From contig JAYSGB010000031.1 of assembly GCA_041913045.1 (NCBI GenBank), positions 1 to 48,561 of the forward strand: 48,561 bases of DNA, read 5' to 3'. The translations under genes were made by a program, and so were the position numbers. Below the pieces are notes generated by a model. It ran no database searches. It had not been told where the DNA came from and saw only the letters and a list, made by a program, of their open reading frames with translations. This stretch comes from CAMLOF01 sp041913045 (GTDB lineage: Bacteria; Pseudomonadota; Gammaproteobacteria; Burkholderiales; Burkholderiaceae_C). Numbering within the stretch: the first letter of the stretch is position 1; each line of letters opens with the position of its first letter. This document shows positions 8,828 to 20,096 of this stretch, piece by piece.

Positions 8828-9235
8828 ATGAAGCCGATCCGCCCCACCCTCTTCATCCTGGCCGCCTGTTGTGTGCTGAGCGCGTGCACCGTCAATGGAG
8901 GCTGGGACCAGGAATACTCCTGTGCTGGGGAGGAAAGCACACAAGCCAGCTTTGCAGACCCGAAGGCCGCCAGCCAAACGCAAAAGACCTACCCCTTGAC
9001 GATCGACTTCCACCTGCGGGGTGATCAAGCCATGGCCAAGACCTACACCACCCACATCGATCAAGCTTCTGCCGACCGCGTGACTTTCCACGCGAAAGAC
9101 GCGACGAACTGGCTCAATGGCACTTTCGACAAACGTTCCCAGGAGCTGTCATTGATAGAAGAGCGGCAATTGAACACCCCGCTGGGGAAGCAAAGTGTGC
9201 GCTCGACGGCACATTTCAAATGCCAGGCCGTCTGA
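8828..9235 (+). CDS. Small hypothetical lipoprotein
   Basis: This 135-residue protein has a lipoprotein signal: a positively charged start, hydrophobic core and lipobox LSAC with the lipidated cysteine at residue 20. The mature part has two further cysteines (in EYSCAGEES and at the end, FKCQAV) that could form a disulfide. I do not recognise a domain. It would sit in the envelope facing the periplasm. No clear Shine-Dalgarno precedes the ATG. It is divergent from the methyltransferase gene and 55 bases upstream of prfC, without evidence of co-function. Confidence 0.75.
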   Translation: MKPIRPTLFILAACCVLSACTVNGGWDQEYSCAGEESTQASFADPKAASQTQKTYPLTIDFHLRGDQAMAKTYTTHIDQASADRVTFHAKDATNWLNGTFDKRSQELSLIEERQLNTPLGKQSVRSTAHFKCQAV

Positions 9236-9290
9236 CCAAACGAACACCCTGAAACGCCAGGGTGGCGCCAGTCCGGGATAATCCCGCCCC

Positions 9291-10910
<1,620 letters not shown>

Positions 10911-10916
10911 CCACAG

Positions 10917-11498
10917 ATGAAGCTGTTTGCGCCACTGTACGAACGCGCCATGCGCTGGGCGCGCCACCGCCATGCGCCCTGGTACCTGGGCGGGTTGAGT
11001 TTTGTAGAGTCGTCCTTCTTTCCGATTCCACCAGACGTGATGCTCGCCCCCATGTGCCTGGCGCAGCCGGAAAAAGCCTGGCGCTTTGCCTGGCTCACCA
11101 CATTGACGTCAGTGCTGGGCGGCTTGCTCGGCTACCTGATCGGCATGCTGGCCTTCGCCTCCATCGAGCCCTGGCTGCAAACAAGCAAGTATTGGGCGCC
11201 TTACCAGACGGCACTGGCGTGGTTCGGCGAATGGGGCGTGCTGGCGGTGTTCATCGCGGGTTTCTCGCCCATCCCGTACAAGGTGTTCACCATTGCCGCC
11301 GGGGTGCTGTCCATGGCCTTGCTGCCTTTCACGCTGGCGTCTTTCGTGGGGCGTGGTGCTCGGTTTTTCCTGGTGGCAGGGCTCATGCGCTGGGGCGGAG
11401 CGCGCATGGAAGCGGAGCTTCACAAGCACATCGACCGCCTGGGCTGGGCCACCGTGGCCCTGGTTGCGGTGGGCGCGGCAGCCTACGCGCTGCGCTGA
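10917..11498 (+). CDS. YqaA-family (DedA/VTT-like) inner-membrane protein
   Basis: This 193-residue polytopic membrane protein has the features of the YqaA branch of the DedA/VTT superfamily: an early FVESSFFPIPPDVMLAP segment, glycine-rich GGLLGYLIG, and FIAGFSPIPYKVFTIAAG, followed by a G-R-x-x-R-F helix. Relatives are implicated in membrane homeostasis and lipid or small-molecule movement, but YqaA itself lacks a firm function. It starts 6 bases after prfC, so it is probably read on the prfC transcript. It is convergent with purN, with 9 bases between the stops. Confidence 0.85.
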   Translation: MKLFAPLYERAMRWARHRHAPWYLGGLSFVESSFFPIPPDVMLAPMCLAQPEKAWRFAWLTTLTSVLGGLLGYLIGMLAFASIEPWLQTSKYWAPYQTALAWFGEWGVLAVFIAGFSPIPYKVFTIAAGVLSMALLPFTLASFVGRGARFFLVAGLMRWGGARMEAELHKHIDRLGWATVALVAVGAAAYALR

Positions 11499-11507
11499 TC
11501 TGCTGCG

Positions 11508-12116
11508 TCAACGCTGCGCCAGCAGGCGCTCCACGGCACGCGGGTAGATGATGTGCTCCTGCGTGAGCACGCGGGCGGCCAGCACCTCGGGCGTGTCGCC
11601 TGGCAACACCGGCACCACAGCCTGGTCCAGGTACTCGCCATGGTCCAGTTCGGCGGTGACGCGGTGCACCGTGGCACCGGCAAAGCGGCAACCCGCCTCG
11701 ATGGCGCGCTGATGCGTGTGCAAACCAGGGAAAGCGGGCAGCAATGACGGGTGGATGTTGACCAGCCTGCCGTCGTAGTGCGCCACAAAACCCGGCGTGA
11801 GGATGCGCATGAACCCGGCCAGTACCACCAAGGCCGGACGCCCTTGCGGATCGAAACCGTCGATGACGCGCACCAGCTCGGCGTCAAATGCCTCGCGCGA
11901 ATCAAAGCCTTTGTGATCCAACACGGCGGTGGCAATACCCTGCTCGCGTGCAAAGTCCAGCCCTTTGGCATTGGCGCGGTTACTCACCACCGCCGCCACG
12001 CGTGCGCCCAGGCGCTCGGGCCAGCGCTGCTGTTGCGCCGCACGCACAATGGCAGCCATGTTCGACCCCGCGCCGGAGATGAGGATGACGATGTTCTTGT
12101 CTGTCTGGGAAGGCAT
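11508..12116 (-). CDS. purN: Phosphoribosylglycinamide formyltransferase (GAR transformylase)
   Basis: This enzyme catalyses the third step of purine synthesis, moving a formyl group from 10-formyltetrahydrofolate to GAR. The 202-residue protein has the nucleotide-phosphate loop ILISGAGSNM (about 11-20) and the catalytic trio in order: N120 and H122 in LVNIHPSLLPAFPG, and D158 in ELDHGEYL. Length is normal. No strong ribosome-binding site precedes the start at 12116, but the start places the conserved NIVILISG strand close to the N-terminus as in the family. Confidence 0.96.
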   Translation of the reverse strand: MPSQTDKNIVILISGAGSNMAAIVRAAQQQRWPERLGARVAAVVSNRANAKGLDFAREQGIATAVLDHKGFDSREAFDAELVRVIDGFDPQGRPALVVLAGFMRILTPGFVAHYDGRLVNIHPSLLPAFPGLHTHQRAIEAGCRFAGATVHRVTAELDHGEYLDQAVVPVLPGDTPEVLAARVLTQEHIIYPRAVERLLAQR

Positions 12117-12197
12117 GGGGCAGGAGTGTAAATGTCACCGGCCTGACAACCCAAAATCGAACGTGCGTGCTAAAAACCCGCAGCAAAGGAGACGCCC

Positions 12198-13379
<1,182 letters not shown>

Positions 13380-13390
13380 GGAGAACACAC

Positions 13391-14506
13391 ATGGACTTCG
13401 ACTTTTCCGACGACCAGGAACAACTGCGCGACGCCGTGCGCCGCTGGGTGGACAAGGGCTACACCTTCGAACGCCGCCGTGCTGCGGTGACCAATGGTGG
13501 CTTCGACCGCAACGCCTACCGTGAACTGGCCGAGCTGGGCCTGTGCGGCCTGTATGTGAGCGACGAACACGGCGGCACGGGCATGGGCCCGGTAGAGGGC
13601 ATGGTGGCGATGGAGGAACTGGGGCGAGGCCTGGTGCTGGAGCCGCTGGCGCAGACGCTGATAGCCTCTGGCGTGCTGGGCGGCCATGCAGGCGCTGAAC
13701 TGCAAGGCGAGTGGCTGCCCCCCATTGCCTCAGGCGAAGCGCTGGTTGTACTGGCACACCAGGAGCGCGGTTTGCGCCATCATCTGGGTGCCGTCAACAC
13801 CCGCGCCACCGCGACCGCAGGCAACTGGACCGTCAGCGGCACCAAGAGCATCGTGCCCGCTGGCGACGTGGCCGACGCATGGCTGGTGCCCGCACAAACC
13901 GAGCAAGGCTTGGCCCTGTTCCTGGTGGAGCGCGGCGCCAGTGGCGCCCAGGCCAGCGGCTACCTCACGCAGGAAGGCAGCCGCGCCGCCGAAGTGGTGT
14001 TCCGAAACTCCCCCGCGCAACTGATCACCACCGAAGGCCAGACCGCGCTGGAACATGCCGCAGACATCGGCATAGCCGCCGTGTGCGCCGAGGCCGTGGG
14101 CGTGATGGACAAGACCCTGGCGCTCACCGCCGAGTACTTGAACACCCGCAAGCAGTTTGGCGTGCCCATTGCCAGCTTCCAGGCACTGCGCCACCGCGTG
14201 GCAGACATGAAGATGCAGCTGGAACTGGCCCGCAGCATGAGCTACTACGCCAGCCTCAAGCTCAACGCGCCAACGGGCGAGCGCCGTCAGGCCCTCGCAC
14301 GCGCCAAGGTGCAGCTGGGCCAGTCCATGCGCTTCGTCGGGCAGCAGGCAGTGCAGTTGCACGGCGGCATTGGCGTCACGGACGAATACATCGTCAGCCA
14401 CTGCTTCAAGAAGCTCACACAACTGGAGCTGACCTGGGGCGACACGCTGCACCACCTGGGCGAGGTGTCTGCGCGCATGCAGGACACAGCCGGGGTGTTT
14501 GCCTGA
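13391..14506 (+). CDS. Acyl-CoA dehydrogenase, small subunit of a pair
   Basis: Second acyl-CoA dehydrogenase-fold protein, 371 residues, resembling the small subunit of pimeloyl-CoA dehydrogenase-like heteromers. It has the N-terminal helical domain (FDFSDDQEQLRDAVRRW), the central beta region and the C-terminal helices (NTRKQFGVPIASFQALRHRVADM; QLHGGIGVTDEY). The usual C-terminal Y-x-G-[ST] catalytic motif is absent: the equivalent region reads HCFKKLTQLELTWGD. This suggests a structural or FAD-binding role, with catalysis in the upstream partner. AGGAG lies about 7 bases before the ATG. Products of paired genes of this kind form alpha2beta2 enzymes in known cases. Confidence 0.86.
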   Translation: MDFDFSDDQEQLRDAVRRWVDKGYTFERRRAAVTNGGFDRNAYRELAELGLCGLYVSDEHGGTGMGPVEGMVAMEELGRGLVLEPLAQTLIASGVLGGHAGAELQGEWLPPIASGEALVVLAHQERGLRHHLGAVNTRATATAGNWTVSGTKSIVPAGDVADAWLVPAQTEQGLALFLVERGASGAQASGYLTQEGSRAAEVVFRNSPAQLITTEGQTALEHAADIGIAAVCAEAVGVMDKTLALTAEYLNTRKQFGVPIASFQALRHRVADMKMQLELARSMSYYASLKLNAPTGERRQALARAKVQLGQSMRFVGQQAVQLHGGIGVTDEYIVSHCFKKLTQLELTWGDTLHHLGEVSARMQDTAGVFA

Positions 14507-14564
14507 GCGCTGATTCTCCGACAGCACCTCCCGTGGATTGAAGATGCGTTAGACTCGCGCCGGG

Positions 14565-14614
14565 TGCAGCCCAATCCGGGGCTGCAGGTTCATGCGAAGG
14601 TCGGGCCGCCTCGC
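14565..14614 (+). promoter_or_regulatory. Two-hairpin leader upstream of the antiporter gene
   Basis: TGCAGCCC (14565-14572) pairs perfectly with GGGCTGCA (14579-14586) around a 6-base loop. A second stem follows, GCG-A-AGG (14594-14600) with CCTCGC (14609-14614). TTCGC at 14623-14627 just before the start codon could pair instead with GCGAA at 14594-14598, giving an alternative structure. The antiporter ATG at 14632 has no Shine-Dalgarno. A structured 5' leader that controls translation is an inference; I could not assign it to a known riboswitch class. Confidence 0.4.
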
Positions 14615-14631
14615 AGCATTCGTTCGCCCCC

Positions 14632-15891
14632 ATGAACCCTACCTTGATTCAGATCATCGGCACAACCCTGTTCGCGTTGGCCGTCGTCCACACCTTCTCC
14701 ACCAAGTTCTTCGAACGGCTGGCCCACACCCAGCCGCGCCATGCTGGCATTTGGCACTTGTTGGGCGAGGTGGAGGTCGTCTTCGGCTTCTGGGCCATGG
14801 TGCTCATGGTCTTCATGTTTGCTGTCATGGGCAAGACCGACGCCACGGCATACATCGACAGCCGCAACTTCACCGAACCCATGTTCGTGTTCGTGATCAT
14901 GGTGATCGCGGGCACCCGGTCTGTCCTGCAGTTCGCCGGCACACTCGTCAGGCTGACGGCCACCTTCCTGCCCTTGCCCCGCGGCATGGCGCTGTACTTC
15001 CTGACCCTGGCGATGGTCCCCCTGCTGGGCTCTTTCATCACCGAGCCTGCCGCCATGACCCTGGCTGCGTTGATGCTGCGTGACACGCTTTTCTCCAGGC
15101 CGGTATCTCGCGCGCTGAAGTACTCCACGGTAGGCGTGCTCTTCGTCAACATTTCGATTGGCGGCACGCTGACGTCATTCGCGGCCCCACCGGTGCTGAT
15201 GGTGGCAAGCACATGGAACTGGGACATGTGGTTCATGCTGTCCAACTTTGGCTGGAAGGCTGCCATCGCCGTGATGGTGAATGCGGGCTGCGCGATGCTG
15301 CTGTTCCGCAAGGAACTCGGGCACATGAACAACAGCAAGCAGGACGAAGCGGAAGCTCCCGTGCCGTGGCCGGTCATCCTAGTCCACCTGCTGTTCCTGG
15401 TCGGCGTGGTGGTGTTCGCACACCACCCACCGATGTTCATGGGCTTCTTCCTCTTCTTCATGGGCTTTGCCACGGCCTACTCGCAATACCAGGGCCGCCT
15501 CATCCTGCGTGAAGGGCTGCTGGTTGCGTTCTTCCTGGCCGGGCTGGTGGTACTGGGCGGCCTGCAGCAGTGGTGGCTGCAACCCGTGCTGATGGGCATG
15601 GACGCCAATGCGGTGTTCTTCGGTGCCACGGCACTCACGGCCATCACCGACAACGCCGCGTTGACCTATCTCGGCTCCCTGGTGGAAGGCTTGACGGACG
15701 AATTCAAGATCGCCTTGGTGGCCGGTGCCGTCACGGGCGGCGGCTTGACCGTGATCGCCAACGCCCCCAACCCAGCCGGTGTGTCTATCCTGCGCGGCAA
15801 GTTCGAAGATTCGACGATCAACCCGCTGGGCCTGCTGATCGCCGCGCTGCCGTCAACCATCGTGGCCATCCTGGCTTTCCGGTTGCTTTGA
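14632..15891 (+). CDS. Putative Na+/H+ antiporter (PF07399 type)
   Basis: This 419-residue polytopic inner-membrane protein has about ten hydrophobic segments. Family-like stretches are FITEPAAMTLAALMLRDTLF, SIGGTLTSFAAPPVLMVAST and TAITDNAALTYLGSLVEGL, and the end includes GGGLTVIANAPNPAGVSIL. Conserved buried Glu, Thr and Asp residues (TEPAAMT, TDNAALT) in two similar halves recall the ion-transporter superfamily with inverted repeats. It would exchange Na+ for H+; the ion is assigned by family name and not shown directly. No Shine-Dalgarno is visible, but the upstream leader can fold (14565-14614). It is convergent with the EF-hand gene. Confidence 0.82.
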   Translation: MNPTLIQIIGTTLFALAVVHTFSTKFFERLAHTQPRHAGIWHLLGEVEVVFGFWAMVLMVFMFAVMGKTDATAYIDSRNFTEPMFVFVIMVIAGTRSVLQFAGTLVRLTATFLPLPRGMALYFLTLAMVPLLGSFITEPAAMTLAALMLRDTLFSRPVSRALKYSTVGVLFVNISIGGTLTSFAAPPVLMVASTWNWDMWFMLSNFGWKAAIAVMVNAGCAMLLFRKELGHMNNSKQDEAEAPVPWPVILVHLLFLVGVVVFAHHPPMFMGFFLFFMGFATAYSQYQGRLILREGLLVAFFLAGLVVLGGLQQWWLQPVLMGMDANAVFFGATALTAITDNAALTYLGSLVEGLTDEFKIALVAGAVTGGGLTVIANAPNPAGVSILRGKFEDSTINPLGLLIAALPSTIVAILAFRLL

Positions 15892-15933
15892 TGGGTGGGC
15901 GTTGAGGCCGATGGGTCCCCATCGGCCGGGCCA

Positions 15934-18075
15934 TCAACCCCGGGGCAAGACCCAGAAGAGTGCTGCCAGCAGCACGGCAGCCAGCAGCAGCCACGGCCAG
16001 GGATTGGGTTTTTCGGCGTAGGGGTCGGTCAGCGAACGTTCGGAGCCGGGAGGCAACTGCGCCACGCCAGTGAGCGAAGCGCCAAAAGGTATGTTGATGC
16101 GCGCACGGATGTTGACGGCCCAACCATTGGCATCGAGCAGCGGCCCCACGTTGCGCTTGCGCAGCTTGAGCCAGGCCAGCAGCATGGACGGCCCCGAAAT
16201 GAGCAGCATGACGCCCAGTACCACCAGGGGCATCTGCCAGGCGGGCAAGCCCAGGAACCCGGTCACGACCGCCGCCAGTGCGGTACCCAGCGCTCCCAGT
16301 GCCAGGCCAATGGCGGCAAAGATGCCCGCGAACCTGGCAATGTCAAAGGCCTGGGCAGGCTTGGCTTCCGCGGCAGGCGCTGGCGCCGCAGCCTTCGCGC
16401 CGGCGTCGCTCACACGGGCTGCAGCCTTGGCTTCCACGTCCTTGTCTCGCGAAGCGGCAAACTTGTGAACCTGGTCTCCGATCAACCGAGAAATGCGCCT
16501 GTAGGGCGACCAGAAAGCCTGCCGTACGCTGATGGGTGCCTCCACCACCTTCACCACGCTGGCATTCCAGTCGCGACCCAGGCGGTCGTAGAAAACACCA
16601 TTGCGGCCGGGCACCATCATGTCGTCCGCGTCGCCACCGGTCATGGCCGCAACGATGGTGATGGGCGCTTCGCCCTGGCGCACGCACTGGCAGTAGACGA
16701 GGTATGTGCCGGACAGTGGTGCGAGTGTGGCATGACGCCCCATGTCGCCCACGCGCAGGCACAAGTCGCAGCTGCGCTGGTCGATGTAGAGCGTGCCCGC
16801 CTGGAAGATGGCGGGCCGTTCAGGACCGTAGAAATCACTCAAGTTGACGAAGTTGCGCAACAGCGTAACCAGATCGCGACGCAGGCGTACCAGTCGCTCC
16901 AGCGCCTCGATGGCGGTGGCGCTGGCTTCTGCCGTCTGGTCTTTTTCTATCAATGCCCTCAGGCTGGCAGGGGCAGCCCCGCCCAATATGCTGCGCAGCG
17001 TTTCCACCGGGATGTCGGCCACTGGGGTGGCCGGGCGGGCGGCAAGCCATTCACGGTAGGCCCCGAACCGAGTGGCCAGTGCAGCCCATTCGTCAGGCGT
17101 GAGCTGGTCGCGCTCCCCCAACACCGGGGTGACCACCAACTCACGAAGTGCCGCCACCTTGGCCTGCCAAGCGGGGTTGATGCCATCGCGCAAGGGCAAG
17201 GCAGCTTCTTTGGCCACCTTGGCCAATGGCAGGCTGGCGACTTCATCGCTGGCATCGCTCAAGGCCAGCGTGGAAAGTTCTGCGTAACGGGTGTCTGCAG
17301 GGTTGAGCGCCGCTTCTGCCCTACCGTCAAACGCGGCCAGGCTGCAGCGCGTGAAATAGTCCCGCACCTTGTCTTGCACAGCATCAAAGGCTGCCAGCGC
17401 GGCAGGGGTCTGCTCTCCCCAGGCCATCAGGCTGCCGCCGCCTGCTTCTGCCTGGGCATGCCAGTCCACCACCTGCTGCGCGGCGGCCAGAAACGCGTCC
17501 AGCGTCTCGCTTGAAACCCCGGGCTGGCCACTGCGGTCGGGCGCCCCGCCTTGTGCGGCGACAACATGGCCGACAAGAGCCGCGCACTCCTCGTCAGGCG
17601 CGAGTTCAGCGGGCACGATGCCATCGCCATTGAGCTGGCTCGGGGGAAAAATCAAGGCCAGGTCGGCAAAGTCCTCCACCGCCAGACTGGTTGCTTCAGG
17701 TTTGCCCAGGCGCTCCAGCACCTGCCGCGCGGCCCCCAGCAAGCGTGCGCCCTCATCGCCAGCCGCATGAATGGCCCCCAGGGCCAGCGTGTCGCCCGGC
17801 TGAAAGAGCACATCAGGGTCGTTCAGTGAGGCACAGGCCCAGCGAACAGCCTCACGCAACTCTGGAACGCGGATGCGGCCATCGCCGTCGGTATCGATAA
17901 GCTGCAAAGTGCGGGCGTCGAATTCAAGCCCCGACGTGGGGCAGGCCAGCACAGCCCAGAGCTTCTGGTCGAGCTCCCCGAGATGCAGCAGGTCCTGGGC
18001 GTTGTCGATTCGCACCTGGTCAAATCCACCGGAACGGAAAAAACGCCAACGGTGCTGGCCGAGTTGTTCACCCAT
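15934..18075 (-). CDS. Large EF-hand protein with C-terminal membrane helices
   Basis: I do not recognise a named family for this 713-residue protein. Residues 61-72 (DTDGDGRIRVPE) form a canonical EF-hand calcium loop, and a degenerate one lies near 148-158 (NGDGIVPAE). The long middle part is mostly helical with few charged clusters. An Ala/Lys-rich linker (about 545-565) leads to two hydrophobic helices (about 570-630), and a last helix (about 691-710) ends the protein. It has no N-terminal signal, so the EF-hand part is probably cytoplasmic and membrane-tethered. A small Cys cluster (CDLCLRV, YCQCV) lies near 425-455. GAGGAG precedes the start by 7 bases. Confidence 0.75.
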   Translation of the reverse strand: MGEQLGQHRWRFFRSGGFDQVRIDNAQDLLHLGELDQKLWAVLACPTSGLEFDARTLQLIDTDGDGRIRVPELREAVRWACASLNDPDVLFQPGDTLALGAIHAAGDEGARLLGAARQVLERLGKPEATSLAVEDFADLALIFPPSQLNGDGIVPAELAPDEECAALVGHVVAAQGGAPDRSGQPGVSSETLDAFLAAAQQVVDWHAQAEAGGGSLMAWGEQTPAALAAFDAVQDKVRDYFTRCSLAAFDGRAEAALNPADTRYAELSTLALSDASDEVASLPLAKVAKEAALPLRDGINPAWQAKVAALRELVVTPVLGERDQLTPDEWAALATRFGAYREWLAARPATPVADIPVETLRSILGGAAPASLRALIEKDQTAEASATAIEALERLVRLRRDLVTLLRNFVNLSDFYGPERPAIFQAGTLYIDQRSCDLCLRVGDMGRHATLAPLSGTYLVYCQCVRQGEAPITIVAAMTGGDADDMMVPGRNGVFYDRLGRDWNASVVKVVEAPISVRQAFWSPYRRISRLIGDQVHKFAASRDKDVEAKAAARVSDAGAKAAAPAPAAEAKPAQAFDIARFAGIFAAIGLALGALGTALAAVVTGFLGLPAWQMPLVVLGVMLLISGPSMLLAWLKLRKRNVGPLLDANGWAVNIRARINIPFGASLTGVAQLPPGSERSLTDPYAEKPNPWPWLLLAAVLLAALFWVLPRG

Positions 18076-18181
18076 GCTATTGCTCCTCGTGAAGGATGTT
18101 GTAAGCGGCCACCCGCATGCGCGGCGCCATCGTGATCGATGTTAGCAGTCCGAACAATGCCGGGCGACAACCAGCAGACGC

Positions 18182-18739
18182 TCAGGCATGCAGGCGCGAT
18201 GTCTTGGGCAGGTGCGCCATCAGGAACTCCATCTGGTCCGCCAGAATGCGGCGGTTGCGCAGGATGAAGTCCTCCCAGAGGCTGGGCACGTAGGGCGCGT
18301 AAAGCAGCGGCATGCGCGCCTGCTCTGGCGTGCGGTTGGCCTTGCGGTGGTTGCAGGAACGGCAGGCGGTGACCACGTTCATCCACTGGTCCCGCCCCTT
18401 CTGGGCCAAGGGGACGATGTGTTCGCGCGTGAGTTCCTCTTCGTGGAAATGCCCACCGCAGTAGGCACACACATTGCGGTCCCGCGCAAATAACTTGCCG
18501 TTGCTCAGCGTGGGTTTCAGCTCGAATGGGTTGATGTTGGGCACGCCCCGGGTCCCGATGATGGAGTTGACCTCGATCACCGACTGCAGGCCCGTGACGG
18601 CGTTGTGTCCACCATGGAACACCGCGACCCGCTGGCCCATTTCCCATCGCACCTCGTCAGCCGCGTAGTGGAGCACCGCCTCTTCCAGGCTGATCCACGA
18701 TTGCGGCAGACCTTGCGCCGACAGCTTCAACACCTTCAA
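18182..18739 (-). CDS. HNH endonuclease family protein
   Basis: This predicted metal-dependent nuclease has 185 residues. The HNH module has two zinc-type cysteine pairs (C91/C94 and C126/C129) around EHIVPLAQKG (H107) and N121/N130. The N-terminal half (WISLEEAVLHYAADEVRW) is shared by a family common in proteobacterial chromosomes whose role is not established. I chose the TTG at 18739: GGAGG lies 6 bases upstream and the product begins MKVLKLSAQG, as relatives do. Longer in-frame readings would run into ribF on the opposite strand. It is probably a housekeeping protein, because it is not linked to restriction or phage genes. Confidence 0.86.
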   Translation of the reverse strand: MKVLKLSAQGLPQSWISLEEAVLHYAADEVRWEMGQRVAVFHGGHNAVTGLQSVIEVNSIIGTRGVPNINPFELKPTLSNGKLFARDRNVCAYCGGHFHEEELTREHIVPLAQKGRDQWMNVVTACRSCNHRKANRTPEQARMPLLYAPYVPSLWEDFILRNRRILADQMEFLMAHLPKTSRLHA

Positions 18740-18875
18740 GACCGACCTCCGCGCGTAACGCCCCCAGGGGGCACCGAACCACAGGAATTCGTCCTGCCAG
18801 GCGCTTCTGAAACGAGGCGCCGGGCGGATGCGTGAACTTGTGTCAATATAGCGCGCTTTTGTTTCACCTCGTCGT

Positions 18876-19973
18876 ATGAAGATCATCCAAGGCCTGAATA
18901 ACCTGCTGCGCCACGCCAGCGCGCGGGAAACGGGCTGCGCCCTGACAATCGGTAACTTCGACGGCGTGCACCGCGGCCACCAGGCCATGCTGGCCCTGCT
19001 GACCAACGAAGCGCGTCACCGGGGCGTGCCCAGCTGCGCGATGACTTTCGAGCCCCACCCGCGCGACTTCTTTGCCCAGAAGTTCCACAAGCCTGAACTG
19101 GCTCCCGCACGCATTGCCACCCTGCGCGACAAGCTGCACGAGCTGCGCCGCTGCGGCGTGGACCAGTGCGTCATCCTGCCCTTTGACGAAAAGCTCGCCG
19201 CGCTGTCGGCCCAAGGCTTCATCGACGACGTGCTGGTTCGCGCCCTGGGCGTGCGCTATGTGCTGGTGGGCGACGACTTCCGCTTCGGCGCGCAACGCCA
19301 GGGTGACTACGCCATGCTGGACGCTGCGGGCACTACCCATGGCTTTGACGTGGCGCGCATGATGAGCTACGAAGTGCACGGGCTGCGCGTGTCCAGTTCT
19401 GCCGTGCGCGACGCACTGGCAGAAGGGCGCATGGACGACGTGGCCGCGCTGCTCGGCCGCCCCTACAGCATCAGCGGGCACGTGGTGCACGGCCGCAAAC
19501 TGGGCCGCGAACTGGGTGCCACGAACGAAGGCGCAGGGGATGGTTTTCGCACCCTCAACCTGCGTTTCTCGCATTGGAAACCGGCAGCCAGCGGCATTTT
19601 TGCGGTGCATGTGCACGGGCTGGACCCAAACCCCGACGCCCCCCCGCTTCCTGGCGTGGCCAACCTGGGAGTACGACCCTCGCTCGACCCCAACGACGTC
19701 AACGGCGGGCGTGTGCTGCTGGAAACCCATTGCCTGGAATGGCCGGCCCGCGTGCGGCAGGCGCTGGCAGACGCGCCGTCCCCCGGAGAGGCCTACGGTA
19801 AAATCATTCGCGTGGAACTGCTGCACAAACTGCACGACGAACTGAGGTACGACAGTCTGGACGCCCTGACGAAGGGCATTGCCAAGGACTGCGACGACGC
19901 ACGCGCCTGGTTCTCTGCGAACGCCACGCCCCACGCGTCGGTACGCCGCCAGACGACGCGCGACCGAATTTAA
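18876..19973 (+). CDS. ribF: Bifunctional riboflavin kinase / FMN adenylyltransferase
   Basis: This enzyme makes FMN from riboflavin and then FAD from FMN. The 365-residue protein has an N-terminal adenylyltransferase domain with GNFDGVHRGH (about 26-35), GDDFRFGAQRQGD and the SSSAVRDAL motif. The C-terminal kinase domain starts near HVVHGRKLGRELG (about 205). The usual PTxN loop of the kinase is represented by RTLNLRF after a short Gly-rich insertion (ATNEGAGDG). Genes for ileS and lspA follow on the same strand, an order common in proteobacteria. Confidence 0.95.
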   Translation: MKIIQGLNNLLRHASARETGCALTIGNFDGVHRGHQAMLALLTNEARHRGVPSCAMTFEPHPRDFFAQKFHKPELAPARIATLRDKLHELRRCGVDQCVILPFDEKLAALSAQGFIDDVLVRALGVRYVLVGDDFRFGAQRQGDYAMLDAAGTTHGFDVARMMSYEVHGLRVSSSAVRDALAEGRMDDVAALLGRPYSISGHVVHGRKLGRELGATNEGAGDGFRTLNLRFSHWKPAASGIFAVHVHGLDPNPDAPPLPGVANLGVRPSLDPNDVNGGRVLLETHCLEWPARVRQALADAPSPGEAYGKIIRVELLHKLHDELRYDSLDALTKGIAKDCDDARAWFSANATPHASVRRQTTRDRI

Positions 19974-20096
19974 AGCCCGCCCCAGCCGCCCGGCTGCCGC
20001 CGCACACCCCTGGACGGGCTCGGGGTGCGTGGCCCCCTCACCCGGATTCCTGCGCCAGCGCGGGCCGAGCCTGTCAGAAATTCCGAGACACAAGCC

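Noticed and set aside
9245..9264. Hairpin CACCCTG/CAGGGTG between the lipoprotein gene and prfC as a terminator
   Set aside because: The 7-base-pair stem is real but no T run follows and it lies only 27 bases before prfC, so a terminator call is not supported.
19974..20096. Possible T-box-like or attenuator leader before ileS
   Set aside because: The stretch is GC-rich with no T-box sequence or run of Ile codons, and T-boxes are not expected in betaproteobacteria.
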